From positions 62,001 to 126,000 of the forward strand of contig CAVQFB010000003.1 in the NCBI GenBank assembly GCA_963711675.1: DNA of 64,000 bases, given 5' to 3'. The position numbers were made by a program, and so were the translations under genes. The notes beneath the pieces are model-generated. The model was not told the DNA's origin and ran no database searches. It saw only the letters and a program-made list of their open reading frames with translations. The DNA comes from CAVQFB01 sp963711675. GTDB lineage: Bacteria; Acidobacteriota; Terriglobia; Terriglobales; Acidobacteriaceae. Shown one piece after another: positions 10,107-19,253 of the stretch (within the stretch, counting starts at the first letter, position 1; the number at the start of each line of letters is the position of its first letter).

Positions 10107-11660
10107 GTGAAAAGACGCACCTTTCTGAGAGCGGGCGGCGCCACTGCACTTCTCGCCAGCATGGGCAGGTCAATTTCATCGGCTCGAATCCCCGTCCACA
10201 ACTTTGATGGATACCCGTTCGGAGCCGGGCCGCGGATAACCGATCGGCTGTACCAGGGCCCTTTCTCCGCCGACGACTATCCGAGTTGGAGCGTGGTGAT
10301 GGCGACGACTCCTTCCGAGGAGATTGTGACCAACTACGGCATGGGGCTGATCACCTATCTCTGCGATGAAGTCGGCCCGGCTCACAAGGAAGGCGAGACC
10401 CTGGCCCAGTCGCTGGAGAATCTCGTCAAGCTGCCTCTCGGTAGCAAGCTCTACATTCGTGTGAACTGGAGGGACGTGCAACAGCGTCCGGGCAGGCTCG
10501 ATTTTTGTGAGCACTGGAAATTGGCATTCGACTTGGCGCGTCGATATCAGAAACGAGTCGGCTTCCGCGTGATGATGAGTAATCCCGACATCCCGGGCCC
10601 CACCCTTCCTGATTTCCTTGTGCAGAAGGTCCGGATGGTGAAGCTTGGCGAATGGCAGCATCGAATCAGATATGAGCCGCGCTACGACGATCCAGCATTC
10701 CAGGCAGCATTCCGCGAATTGGTGGACCTTCTGGCGGCGGAGTACGACGGCCACAGCGATGTGGAGTACGTCGATACGTTTATGTACGGTTTTTGGGGAG
10801 AGGGCCATACCTGGCCACTGCAATCCAATCCTTTCCCCGATTCCATCACCGCGGAGAACACATTCGTAAGCATGTTTCAGTACCAGGTGGAGCGCTGGAA
10901 AAAGACCCCTCTCCTCACCAATACCCAACCTGACTTCAGCAAAGTGGGCAACTCCGAACTGCTCGACCGGACCATTCGAAGTTTCAATTGGTTACGCACT
11001 GACACGATCTTCATTGAGAACGAGCAGATCGAGGAGTTGAGTAATCGCCCGCCGTGGACGGGCGTCTCCGTAGAAGTGGGTATGTCGGACGGTTCTCCCT
11101 CGAACCTCAAATATGATGAAGATGTGACTTACACCGACAACGTGATCCACCACGTGCAAGATGTGGGTCCGTGCTATTTCTCATTGTGGAACTGGCATCG
11201 GATCCAGGCGGACAGGATCCTTAATTATTACCAGCAGTTTCCTGCAGCTATCGATCTATTGGCGAGAAGGATCGGTTATCGGGTTCGGCCTTCCTGGGTG
11301 TGGACCTACGAGGAAGATGGATATCCCGGGTTGATCATCGGTTTCGTTAACGACGGCATCGCCGGTGTTCCGGGAGCATTGTACGTTTCGGTGGTCACGG
11401 AAGACGGGAAAGTGCTCGCCGGCGGAAGCCTGGATCCCGGTTATCCGCTCCCAGGCAAGGTGCGCCAGGCGAAATTGCCTCTTCCCAGGGGTACGACCTG
11501 GAGGGGACTTCGATTGAAAGCTGAGCTCGAGGTGAAGGGCGTGCGATATCCCGTGCACTGGGCGAGCCGCCAGGGGTCGAATCAAGATGGCAGCCTAATG
11601 CTTCGCGCCACGGCTGGTCTCGGTCAAAACGATGAGACCGGAGGCCTAGCCCCTGGCTAG
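10107..11660 (+). CDS. Tat-exported glycosidase-like protein
   Basis: The 517-residue product starts at GTG 10107, 36 bases after the TonB receptor stop. It opens with a twin-arginine signal (KRRTFLRAGGATALLA). The body has a TIM-barrel texture like GH42-type enzymes and DUF4832 proteins: LYIRVNWRDVQQRPG, FRVMMSNPD, VEYVDTFMYGFWGEGH and YFSLWNWHR. A beta-sandwich-like C-terminal part follows (PGLIIGFVNDGIAGVPG). Glu in FWGEGH and Glu in SVEVGM are possible catalytic residues, but the family was not identified firmly. It is probably exported folded and acts on glycans with its neighbours. Confidence 0.6.
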   Translation: MKRRTFLRAGGATALLASMGRSISSARIPVHNFDGYPFGAGPRITDRLYQGPFSADDYPSWSVVMATTPSEEIVTNYGMGLITYLCDEVGPAHKEGETLAQSLENLVKLPLGSKLYIRVNWRDVQQRPGRLDFCEHWKLAFDLARRYQKRVGFRVMMSNPDIPGPTLPDFLVQKVRMVKLGEWQHRIRYEPRYDDPAFQAAFRELVDLLAAEYDGHSDVEYVDTFMYGFWGEGHTWPLQSNPFPDSITAENTFVSMFQYQVERWKKTPLLTNTQPDFSKVGNSELLDRTIRSFNWLRTDTIFIENEQIEELSNRPPWTGVSVEVGMSDGSPSNLKYDEDVTYTDNVIHHVQDVGPCYFSLWNWHRIQADRILNYYQQFPAAIDLLARRIGYRVRPSWVWTYEEDGYPGLIIGFVNDGIAGVPGALYVSVVTEDGKVLAGGSLDPGYPLPGKVRQAKLPLPRGTTWRGLRLKAELEVKGVRYPVHWASRQGSNQDGSLMLRATAGLGQNDETGGLAPG

Positions 11661-11711
11661 TTTTCGTTCGAATGATCACTCAGGACAATTCTGGTTGGAG
11701 CCTTCGAACTT

Positions 11712-13604
11712 GTGAAACGAAAGAGTGCTCTCGCAATTTGTCTGCTGATGTATATCCTAAAGCCCGCTGCCGGTTCTGATTCTGCCGAACAGAATTGGAC
11801 CAACTACGTGCGCATCGGCGCATACGGCTTGCAGAGCGACAATGGAGACCAGATTGTAAGAAGCGCTCAACAAGATGACGTGTTCGGCATCGAGGTGGAC
11901 AACGACATACCCGGTCGCTATGAAAGCTTTGTAAATCCTGAAGAGAAGCTGAAGGCCATCCGCGCCGTAGCTCAGAAGGCGCATGCTGTCGGCAACCGGG
12001 CATTCGTGTACATCGCTGGAACAGAGTGCATCACAGCCAACGCTGACAATACCTCTCATACGCTCGCCAAAGAACATCCTGACTGGCTGCAACGGAAAAT
12101 CACGGGAGAGCCTGCGATCTTCGGAGGAGGTACGGCTTTCTGGATCGCGAAGGGTGATGAAGACGTATGGATCAGTCCCTACGCTCCCGCGTGGCGCAAG
12201 ACTTATATGGAACGGGTGAGGCAGATTGCAGCCACGGGCATCGACGGAATCTACGTGGACATCCCTTACTGGATGACGCACTTCGACGGGTGGGAAGACA
12301 CCTGGGCGAGCTTCGATGACTACACAACGGCGGCATTTCTTAAGCAAACAGGTCTGAACGCAAAAAGGGACCTGAAGCTGGGAGACTTTTCCGATCCCAA
12401 TTTTCGCAAGTGGGCCGACTTCAGAATTCAGACGATCACCGACTTCATGCAAGAGATTGACCGCAACGCAAAGTCAGTCAATCCCGCGATCAAGACAATC
12501 CCCGAAATTTATCCAGGCATCGAGGAAGAAGCGGTTCGCGTTGGTGCAGATGTTTACAGTCTGTACCCGGTCGTGGATGCCATTGCCCATGAGTACGAAT
12601 TCGGTGCTGGAGATCACATGGCGTCCTCCAGAACATCGCTGGATTGGTTCAGTTACCAGGTGGGAATGCATTCGTTCCGTGCCTTCGCGCAAGGGAAGGC
12701 AACCTGGATCTTGAACTACTCGTGGGACGGTGATCAGAAAGTGGACCGACGTGAGGCGATGATGAATCTGGCGGTCTCAGAAATTATGGCGGGAGCGAAT
12801 TTCTGGGACGCCCCCGGGCATTCCATGGCTGGTTCGAACGACCCGCCGACTCGAAAGAAGATATTTTCCTGGATCGAGGCCCACGAGAAAACCTTTTACT
12901 CACCACGGATACCGATCACCCCGATCGGCGTCTACTTCTCCCCCCAAACCCGTGACTTTTTCGCAAATGAATTTATTGCCTCTTATCGCGGAATTCTTAT
13001 TTTGCTCATGCAGAAACACCTGGAGTTTCAGATTGTCACTCCCCGCACGCTCTCCGACTTCCAAGGAAGCACCCTGATTCTGCCTGACGCACGGCTCATC
13101 AGCGACAGCGAAAAGTCTTCATTGCGAGCGTATCTGGCGGGAAACAAAGTTTTGTTGATCACGGGAGAAGATGCCACCGGGATTGGAAACGCCGCGAACG
13201 TGATCCGGTTCAGCAAGTGTCCTGGGAAGGACTACAGCGCGGCCCTGCAAAAGGATTTCGACGCTGCAACACCCGATCGGGAACACGAATTCCTGAAAAG
13301 CCTGAAAGCCGAGACCTCGGTCCGCGTGGTTGCTTCTCCTCTGCTAGCCACTTCGATTGCTCGAGTGAACGGCAATCCCCACGTGTTTTTTTCGAACTTT
13401 GCAGGGCTGCGAGCGGGAGAGAATCCTGTTCAGGCTCCACAGACCGGCGTACAAGTCACAATATCTGGCGCGACCAAGGGGCGGGGATTCTTTCTGCCGT
13501 TTCTTGGAGACGTGCAGCCACTGGATGGAACTGTCGGTGCTGGCGGGGTCACCTACAGCCTGCCCCCGATTGAGAAGGGGGCAGTATTTTGGTATGAGCG
13601 GTGA
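11712..13604 (+). CDS. Secreted glycosyl hydrolase-like protein (GHL6/GH42-like)
   Basis: 630 residues from GTG 11712, with a signal peptide (MKRKSALAICLLMYILKPAAG). A TIM-barrel core runs to about residue 390: VFGIEVDND, YIAGTECITANADN, IDGIYVDIPYWMTHFDGW (possible Asp base) and TIPEIYPGIEEE. A beta-galactosidase-trimerisation-like Rossmann segment follows (VYFSPQTRDFF, then STLILPDARLISD), with a C-terminal beta domain. This layout fits the hypothetical glycosyl hydrolase 6 group. It follows the Tat glycosidase gene by 51 bases on the same strand and may be co-transcribed. Confidence 0.65.
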   Translation: MKRKSALAICLLMYILKPAAGSDSAEQNWTNYVRIGAYGLQSDNGDQIVRSAQQDDVFGIEVDNDIPGRYESFVNPEEKLKAIRAVAQKAHAVGNRAFVYIAGTECITANADNTSHTLAKEHPDWLQRKITGEPAIFGGGTAFWIAKGDEDVWISPYAPAWRKTYMERVRQIAATGIDGIYVDIPYWMTHFDGWEDTWASFDDYTTAAFLKQTGLNAKRDLKLGDFSDPNFRKWADFRIQTITDFMQEIDRNAKSVNPAIKTIPEIYPGIEEEAVRVGADVYSLYPVVDAIAHEYEFGAGDHMASSRTSLDWFSYQVGMHSFRAFAQGKATWILNYSWDGDQKVDRREAMMNLAVSEIMAGANFWDAPGHSMAGSNDPPTRKKIFSWIEAHEKTFYSPRIPITPIGVYFSPQTRDFFANEFIASYRGILILLMQKHLEFQIVTPRTLSDFQGSTLILPDARLISDSEKSSLRAYLAGNKVLLITGEDATGIGNAANVIRFSKCPGKDYSAALQKDFDAATPDREHEFLKSLKAETSVRVVASPLLATSIARVNGNPHVFFSNFAGLRAGENPVQAPQTGVQVTISGATKGRGFFLPFLGDVQPLDGTVGAGGVTYSLPPIEKGAVFWYER

Positions 13605-13937
13605 TGCTGCAACTCCCATTGACCCGCTGCGGAGGCAGCTTCTTCCGGTTCTCGGATTAGGACTCTAAGGGGAGAGACTCCGCATGAGGAACTGGCACCC
13701 TAGCTGCACTTCCGGCAAGGTCAACTTTCAAAGATTCAAAGAGGGATGGCCGCTCCCAGCATAGAAGTGTTGATCCTTCTTTCCGATCGTTTCCGCAAAA
13801 GTATCGATTGGATATTGCGCAGAGAAGGGAATTAGCCCACCAGCGCAGGGTAAGCACTGAGTTCTCGGACTCTCATCCGCGCTAAGGAGTACCAAGGGCC
13901 GAAAAAATCGGCACCTGTCTGCTCAACGGACTTGCCA
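13605..13937. other. Intergenic region, convergent genes
   Basis: This 333-base gap lies between the glycosidase-like gene and the amidase gene, which point toward each other. No coding sequence was recognised and no perfect long stem was seen. Confidence 0.4.
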
Positions 13938-15485
13938 TCAGGCCTTCATTAATGGCGGCACCCTCTTCGGCACCCATTGCGTCGCCTGCTCGTAGGCGTA
14001 GGCAATCTGCAGGACCGCGAAATCCGCGTGATTTCTTCCGATAATCTGCATACCCATCGGCAATCCCTCGCCGCTGAACCCCACCGGCACACCGATCACC
14101 GGGCAGTCCAGCAGCGTCGCCGGCACCATTACTTCCATCCACCGGTGATACGTATCCATGGCCACTCCGTTGATCGATTTCGGCCAATGCGTCTCCGCGT
14201 CGAAGGGAAACACCTGCGCACTCGGAATCAGCAGGTAATCGAACCGCAGGAATAGCTTCCGCACTGCCTCATACCACTCGGTCCGCGCTACAAACGCTTT
14301 CGCCACGTCAGCGCCCCTCAGCGAAAGCCCGCCTTCCACTTCCCACTGCGCCTCTGGCTTCAACTTCGCTCGCTTCACCGGGTCGGCATAAAACTCACCC
14401 AACCCAGCCGCATTCAGCCAGTGCCGGATCGTCAGCAGCGTTTGCCACAGTCGCTCCATGGAAAACTCCGGCTGCACTTCCTCCACCGTGCACCCCAAGG
14501 ACTCGAAGGCTTTGAGAGACTGCTTACATAGGTCCAGAATCCCTGCCTCGAACGGCAACCGCCCGCCCAAGTCTCCCAGCCACCCCAGTCGGGTATCGTG
14601 GAAATCCCGCTCCAGTGACCGAGTGAACATTGCTGGATCCTGTTCGATTGCCAGCGGTACCCGCTCGTCCGGCCCCGCCATCACTGAGAGCAGCATGGCC
14701 ACATCGCGCACGCTGCGTCCCATCGGTCCCAGCGACCACGGCTCTGCCAGATAAACCTCTCCGCCCGGACCCGCTGGCACGCGCCCATACGAAGGCCGGA
14801 ACCCAATCACGTTGTTGAATGCCGCCGGATTCCGCAGCGAACCCATAAAGTCGCTGCCGTCTGCTACCGGCAGCATGCGCAACGCCAATGACGCAGCTGC
14901 GCCACCACTGCTGCCTCCCGCCGTCTTCGTTTGCACATATGCGTTCCGCGTCACGCCAAAAATCGGGTTGTAGCTCTGCGAGCCCAACCCGAATTCCGGC
15001 ACATTCGTCTTCCCGATCAAAATCGCGCCATTTCTTCGCAGCCTCTCCACAAAAATCGCGTCGTGGTCAGGTACTCCATCCACCAGCGGCGAGCCTCCGC
15101 TCGTCCGTATCCCCTTGGTCGGCTCCAAATCCTTCACCGCATGCGGAAACCCGTGCATCCACCCGAGCGACTCCCCGCGTAGCAGTTGTGTATCGCGTTC
15201 TGCAGCCTGCTTGAGCAGCCCTTCCGGCTCCTGCAGTGACACAATCGCATTCACCTTTGGATTCACCCGCGCGATGTGATCGAGGTACGACGCCATCACC
15301 TCCCGGCACGACACCTCCTTGGAGTGAATCGCCTTCGACAACTCCACCCCATCCATCATCACAATCCCGGAAACATCAGACGCCCCTGGACCTTCATTCA
15401 TCGCCTCGCCGCCAACCAACTCATTCGCAATCAGGCCGGCCCCGATCACGGCAGCTGTCTGCAAGAACTCACGCCGCGTCGCCAT
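13938..15485 (-). CDS. Tat-exported amidase (amidase signature family)
   Basis: 515 residues from ATG 15485, preceded by CGGAGGAGAACCA. The N-terminus is a twin-arginine signal (MATRREFLQTAAVIGAGL). The Ser-Ser-Lys triad is visible: Lys in PHAVKD, cis-Ser in TAGGSSGGAAAS, and nucleophile Ser in DGSDFMGSLRNPAAF. The C-terminal part has CPVIGVPVGFSGEGLPMGMQIIG, typical of the family. Members hydrolyse amide bonds of varied substrates, so the substrate cannot be read from sequence. A longer in-frame extension upstream lacks family features and was not used. Confidence 0.9.
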   Translation of the reverse strand: MATRREFLQTAAVIGAGLIANELVGGEAMNEGPGASDVSGIVMMDGVELSKAIHSKEVSCREVMASYLDHIARVNPKVNAIVSLQEPEGLLKQAAERDTQLLRGESLGWMHGFPHAVKDLEPTKGIRTSGGSPLVDGVPDHDAIFVERLRRNGAILIGKTNVPEFGLGSQSYNPIFGVTRNAYVQTKTAGGSSGGAAASLALRMLPVADGSDFMGSLRNPAAFNNVIGFRPSYGRVPAGPGGEVYLAEPWSLGPMGRSVRDVAMLLSVMAGPDERVPLAIEQDPAMFTRSLERDFHDTRLGWLGDLGGRLPFEAGILDLCKQSLKAFESLGCTVEEVQPEFSMERLWQTLLTIRHWLNAAGLGEFYADPVKRAKLKPEAQWEVEGGLSLRGADVAKAFVARTEWYEAVRKLFLRFDYLLIPSAQVFPFDAETHWPKSINGVAMDTYHRWMEVMVPATLLDCPVIGVPVGFSGEGLPMGMQIIGRNHADFAVLQIAYAYEQATQWVPKRVPPLMKA

Positions 15486-15562
15486 TGGTTCTCCTCCGCA
15501 CCATTCGTTCCGAGGTCGTGGCGGAATAGTACCGGGACCACGAGAGAAAGGAAAGAATCCCA

Positions 15563-15673
15563 ATGCCGTCACTCGGGGGTCTGGGTGGGCTAAAAGGCGG
15601 CAAGGCACGAATTGCTCTACTGACCCCGGAGGAGAGACGAGAATTGCGTCGCAAGCCAGTTCAAGCGCGATAG
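15563..15673 (+). CDS. Tiny basic 'GGLKGGKAR' protein, probably truncated
   Basis: An ATG after GGAAAGAATCCCA opens a 36-residue peptide with GGLGGLKGGKARIALLTPEERRELRRK. It resembles widespread small basic proteins that carry LGGLKGGKARAxxLSPExRxEIAxKAAxARW. The usual tryptophan-containing tail is missing and the peptide stops after QAR, so it may be a shortened relic. Function unknown. It lies in the 389-base gap between the amidase and mtgA; the rest of that gap shows no gene. Confidence 0.35.
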   Translation: MPSLGGLGGLKGGKARIALLTPEERRELRRKPVQAR

Positions 15674-15874
15674 GCAAAAGAGCATGCGCGCAAAGAAAAC
15701 CCCTGAGGCACCCCGCACGTCATTTCAGTCTTTCCCATTGGGGTTTTCTCAACCACTTCCATGCCGTACTCGCAGCCGCCCGCAGCAGCGTTTCTTCCGG
15801 CTCGCCAACCATCCGGCCAGAAACCCAGGGCGAGAGAAAGAATACGCGCAGCATTGGCGAGATCTTGCTCGCGA

Positions 15875-16582
15875 TTACCAACCCATCTGGTCCATCCGCT
15901 CCAGGATGCGCGCGCTGTAGTTATTCATGCGCTCGGGCCGTCGCTTCAGAGGAGCTGGCAGAATCGCGGCGAGCCGCGCCGCCTGTTCCCGGCCGACATT
16001 CCGAGCCGCAGTTCCATCGTAGTAACGACACGCCGACTCTGCACCATAAATACCAGGGCCCCATTCGACCACGTTGAGGTAGATCTCCAGAATGCGCCGC
16101 TTGCCAAGGACAAATTCGGCCACCGGTGCCAGTGTGAACTCCGCTCCCTTGCGGAGGAGAGAGCGGCCCGTTCCGAAAAATAGATTCTTCACAAGTTGCT
16201 GAGTAATAGTGGAAGCTCCGCGAGTGCGACCGCCTTCCAAATCGTCTTCGGCAGCGATTTGGATCTGGTGCCAATCGAACCCATGGTGCTGGTAGAAGCG
16301 TGCGTCCTCCGCGGCTATGACGGCATGCTGCAGATCGAGCGAAATCTGGCTGAGCGGAATGAATTTGTAGCGTTCGTGATACGGAGTGTGGTGAAGCCAG
16401 GCCTGCATGCGGCGCTGCATATGCACCACGGTTGTCGGTGGGTCGATCCACCGGGCGGCCATAAGGATCATCGCGGCGAGTGACCATGAAAGCACAACAC
16501 CGAGGGCAAGCCATCGGACAGAGGATCGAAGGAAACCCTTCCGAAGCGGCGGCTTGGAGCGTGCGTCTGGCCTTTCCATCAC
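15875..16582 (-). CDS. mtgA: Monofunctional biosynthetic peptidoglycan transglycosylase
   Basis: 235 residues, the usual MtgA length. An N-terminal membrane helix (WLALGVVLSWSLAAMILMAA) precedes a GT51 domain. It contains the catalytic Glu in AVIAAEDARFYQHHGFDW, then GASTITQQLVKNLFF, KRRILEIYLNVVEWGPGIYG and AARLAAILPAP. The enzyme polymerises lipid II glycan strands on the outer face of the inner membrane. Translation may start at GTG 16582 or at the adjacent ATG 16579. It appears to be a single-gene unit. Confidence 0.93.
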   Translation of the reverse strand: MMERPDARSKPPLRKGFLRSSVRWLALGVVLSWSLAAMILMAARWIDPPTTVVHMQRRMQAWLHHTPYHERYKFIPLSQISLDLQHAVIAAEDARFYQHHGFDWHQIQIAAEDDLEGGRTRGASTITQQLVKNLFFGTGRSLLRKGAEFTLAPVAEFVLGKRRILEIYLNVVEWGPGIYGAESACRYYDGTAARNVGREQAARLAAILPAPLKRRPERMNNYSARILERMDQMGW

Positions 16583-16964
16583 GCTTCAGAATAATAGCTT
16601 GGTGGCCGCTAATGGATGACCTTGCACCCGCGAACACCGGGTGCTGCGTTCTACGCAGGCCACCCGGGACAAAACCCCTTGGTCCTGAATCAGATTAAAC
16701 CCCGCTACTAAGATAAAGCGGAATTAGTAGCGAAAGGTTGGCTCGTAGGAAGTGATCTCCGCGCTACGCCTCGATTCTGGGCGTATGACGGGCAAATCGA
16801 AATAGCTCGGGTCAACTTCTAAAATCAGATTTCACTCAGTGACCCTGAAGGGGCTTGCGGGGGTTGGTGCAATTGCTGAATATGACCACCCAAGACGGTA
16901 GATTGCGATACATTGTCGGGAACGGAGGAAATTCAGGTTAAGCGGGATTCAGCGAGGGAACAAT
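16583..16964. other. Divergent intergenic region
   Basis: This 382-base region separates mtgA (minus) from the propeller gene (plus) and should hold both promoters. No unambiguous -35/-10 pair or coding sequence was picked out. Confidence 0.35.
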
Positions 16965-18014
16965 ATGGTCCGATCGGGGCTGCACAAGCCAGAGCGTTTA
17001 AGAGTTCTGTTCTGTCTGATCAGCTGCGCATTATTTTTCGCGGTCGCTCCTCCTCCTGCGGCGGCCCAGTTCAAGGCCTGGGTCGTGGCAAAATTCCCCG
17101 ACACGCCGGAGGGTCTAGCAGTCGATTCGCAAGGCAACCTCTATGCGACGCTGATGCATATTGGGGAAGTCGTCATGCTGAAGGATGACGGCAGCTACGA
17201 TCACATCGCATGGGTGCCGTCGAAGGAAGAAAGCGGGAAGGGCGACCTGATCGGACTCGATCTCGACCAGTCCGGCAACCTCTATGTAGCCTACACGGGC
17301 CATTCGAAACGTGATTTCAGGAAAGACCTGGGGGATCCGTTCCATCCCGCTTGCCGCGATGCGACGGTAACCAGTTCCGGGGTCTATAAGATAGACGCCA
17401 AGACCCGAAAGGTGACGGCCCTCGCGACAAAAGCGGAGGGATGGCCGTTCTGCTATCCGGATGACGTCGCGATCGATTCGAGCGGCAACGTGTACATGAC
17501 AGACCTCACATACTCCGGCATTTGGAAGATCTCTCCGGATGGAAAAAAGGTGGACTTGTGGTCGGCGCACCCTTTGCTCAATTGGTCTCCCAAGCCCTAT
17601 TCGGGATTCCCACTGGGAGTCAATGATCTCGTGCTCGATAAGCAACAGAAGAACATCTATGCGGTTACCGACGGCGACCCCATGGTACTCAGGATCCCGA
17701 TTAAGGACGATGGGACGGCCGGTGAACCTTTGCCGCTGCCTTACGGATTCTCCGCATTCGATGGGATCGATTTGGACGGCAAAGGCAACATCTACGTGTC
17801 CGAGATTTTGCTCAACCAGATCTGGGTCCTTTCGCCCGACGGCTCGCAGCGTATCCTGATCGCCAACAAGGAGAACGCGCCCTTGGATAACAACACGAGC
17901 CTGGTTCTAAGAGGGGATGTGCTTTGCACAGCGAATCTCGGCTTCACTCACGCCAGACCAGAAGATGCAGACCGCACGGTAGTCTGCATGAAGGGTTTCC
18001 TCCTGCCGAAATAG
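16965..18014 (+). CDS. Secreted SMP-30/gluconolactonase-like beta-propeller
   Basis: 349 residues with a signal peptide (residues about 12-34, ending PPPAAAQF). Propeller blades repeat the pattern G-x-A-x-D-x-x-G-N-x-Y: PEGLAVDSQGNLYA, IGLDLDQSGNLYVAY, DVAIDSSGNVYMTD and GIDLDGKGNIYVSE. Two Cys pairs (about residues 127/164 and near the C-terminus) could form disulfides in the periplasm. The family includes lactonases and ligand-binding proteins. The substrate is unknown and no neighbouring gene suggests one. Confidence 0.7.
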   Translation: MVRSGLHKPERLRVLFCLISCALFFAVAPPPAAAQFKAWVVAKFPDTPEGLAVDSQGNLYATLMHIGEVVMLKDDGSYDHIAWVPSKEESGKGDLIGLDLDQSGNLYVAYTGHSKRDFRKDLGDPFHPACRDATVTSSGVYKIDAKTRKVTALATKAEGWPFCYPDDVAIDSSGNVYMTDLTYSGIWKISPDGKKVDLWSAHPLLNWSPKPYSGFPLGVNDLVLDKQQKNIYAVTDGDPMVLRIPIKDDGTAGEPLPLPYGFSAFDGIDLDGKGNIYVSEILLNQIWVLSPDGSQRILIANKENAPLDNNTSLVLRGDVLCTANLGFTHARPEDADRTVVCMKGFLLPK

Positions 18015-18026
18015 CGGTCGGGGCGT

Positions 18027-18770
18027 TTACTGTTTTGCACTCTCGATGCGCAGCAACAGCCCGCTTCCGGCTCGGACATTCAGGTTTCCCTGGTTTGACG
18101 TCAGCGTGATCTCTCCCACCGGTTCGCTGCGTCCGGCATGGGCCAGCGCGATGTCCGGCATACCGTACAGTCCGCACGCATCGGACGAGAATACCCATAA
18201 CGCTTGATCCCTCTTGTTGCCGGCCATCTGGCCACGACACCCACGCGCAGGGTTTGCCTCCACCGGAAGCAGGACGCCGTCAGCGAGCGCTTTTCCAACA
18301 ATACTGTCGCCTCGCGCAACCGGACCTCCTGCACCGTAGGCGACCTGTCCCCCGATCAGATTCCGAGTGATCCAGGCCCACGGGGTTCCGCGATCCGGTC
18401 CGGCGGGCGGGACTTGCGCGTCCTCAACCTCCATTGTCGACGCCAGCGCTCTCAGGTTAGTGCTGATCGGCACGGACCGGTGGTGGAATTCCAACCTGTC
18501 AAAGCGGAGGGTGATTTGTGAAGATCCTCCCTTTTCTGCAGCGCTCGCGGAGACCACGCGCCCGACGACTTTGGAGCCAGCTCGAATCTTTGTGTGAGGT
18601 GAAAGTGGCACGTCCTGCATGATCCGGGCTGTGAACGTCTGACCAGCGGTGATCTTCCGCGAATTCAAAGAAGAATTTAACTGCGCGGGTAAGATGGTGC
18701 CCGGAGGGATCTCGTTTTGAGCCAAGGCGGCCGCTGAGAGCAGGAGGAAACCGGGCAGGAACGACTTCAT
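18027..18770 (-). CDS. Secreted hypothetical protein, TrbI/VirB10-like beta segment
   Basis: 247 residues. ATG 18770 follows a strong GGAGG (GGAGGCCTCT). The signal peptide ends at LAQN. The mature start, PPGTILPAQLNSSLNSRKITAGQTFTARIMQDV, resembles the beta-domain often found in acidobacterial secreted proteins and, distantly, in VirB10/TrbI. It is followed by TKIRAGSKVVGRVVSA. The C-terminal half has two Cys residues and no known motif. Envelope location is likely; function unknown. It converges on the propeller gene with a 12-base gap. Confidence 0.65.
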   Translation of the reverse strand: MKSFLPGFLLLSAAALAQNEIPPGTILPAQLNSSLNSRKITAGQTFTARIMQDVPLSPHTKIRAGSKVVGRVVSASAAEKGGSSQITLRFDRLEFHHRSVPISTNLRALASTMEVEDAQVPPAGPDRGTPWAWITRNLIGGQVAYGAGGPVARGDSIVGKALADGVLLPVEANPARGCRGQMAGNKRDQALWVFSSDACGLYGMPDIALAHAGRSEPVGEITLTSNQGNLNVRAGSGLLLRIESAKQ

Positions 18771-19253
18771 AGAGGCCTCCGTTCGCTACAGCCTCGATTA
18801 TGCGCTTTCTTTGTCGAGCTGCGACTGAATCTCGCTCATAAGCCAGGACCGGCCCTAGAGGACACTTATGGTTAACAGATCGCACTCAAGAACCCCTGTT
18901 GGCAGGTACATGAGTGTCTCTCGATTCAACTCCGTATGGGTGGTGCGCAGCATCTCGCAATCTCGTAACGAGAAACAAGCGTACGTGTTCCGTTTGAGCG
19001 AACAAGCGTTGGCCGGCCGCGTAGGCCGCAATGTTGAAGCCCTCACAGCCCGGGCCCTGAGCCGCTGTCGGCGTCAGCTCGACTCCGATTACTTGGGTCA
19101 ACCAGCTTTTACGATCAATTTACAACTTCATGACAATTGCCCGGTCCTGCCTCAGATACCGTGCCAAGCGTCCTGCCTCGCTGGACTGCCTGTTGGGATC
19201 TGAGGGTTCTCGCGTGGCAGAAACGATCCAGTCCTTGTTATCCGAGGGTGGCT
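18771..19253. other. Intergenic region
   Basis: This 483-base gap lies between two divergently transcribed secreted-protein genes. Short open frames exist on both strands, but none looks like a protein family, and no RNA structure was recognised. Confidence 0.35.
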
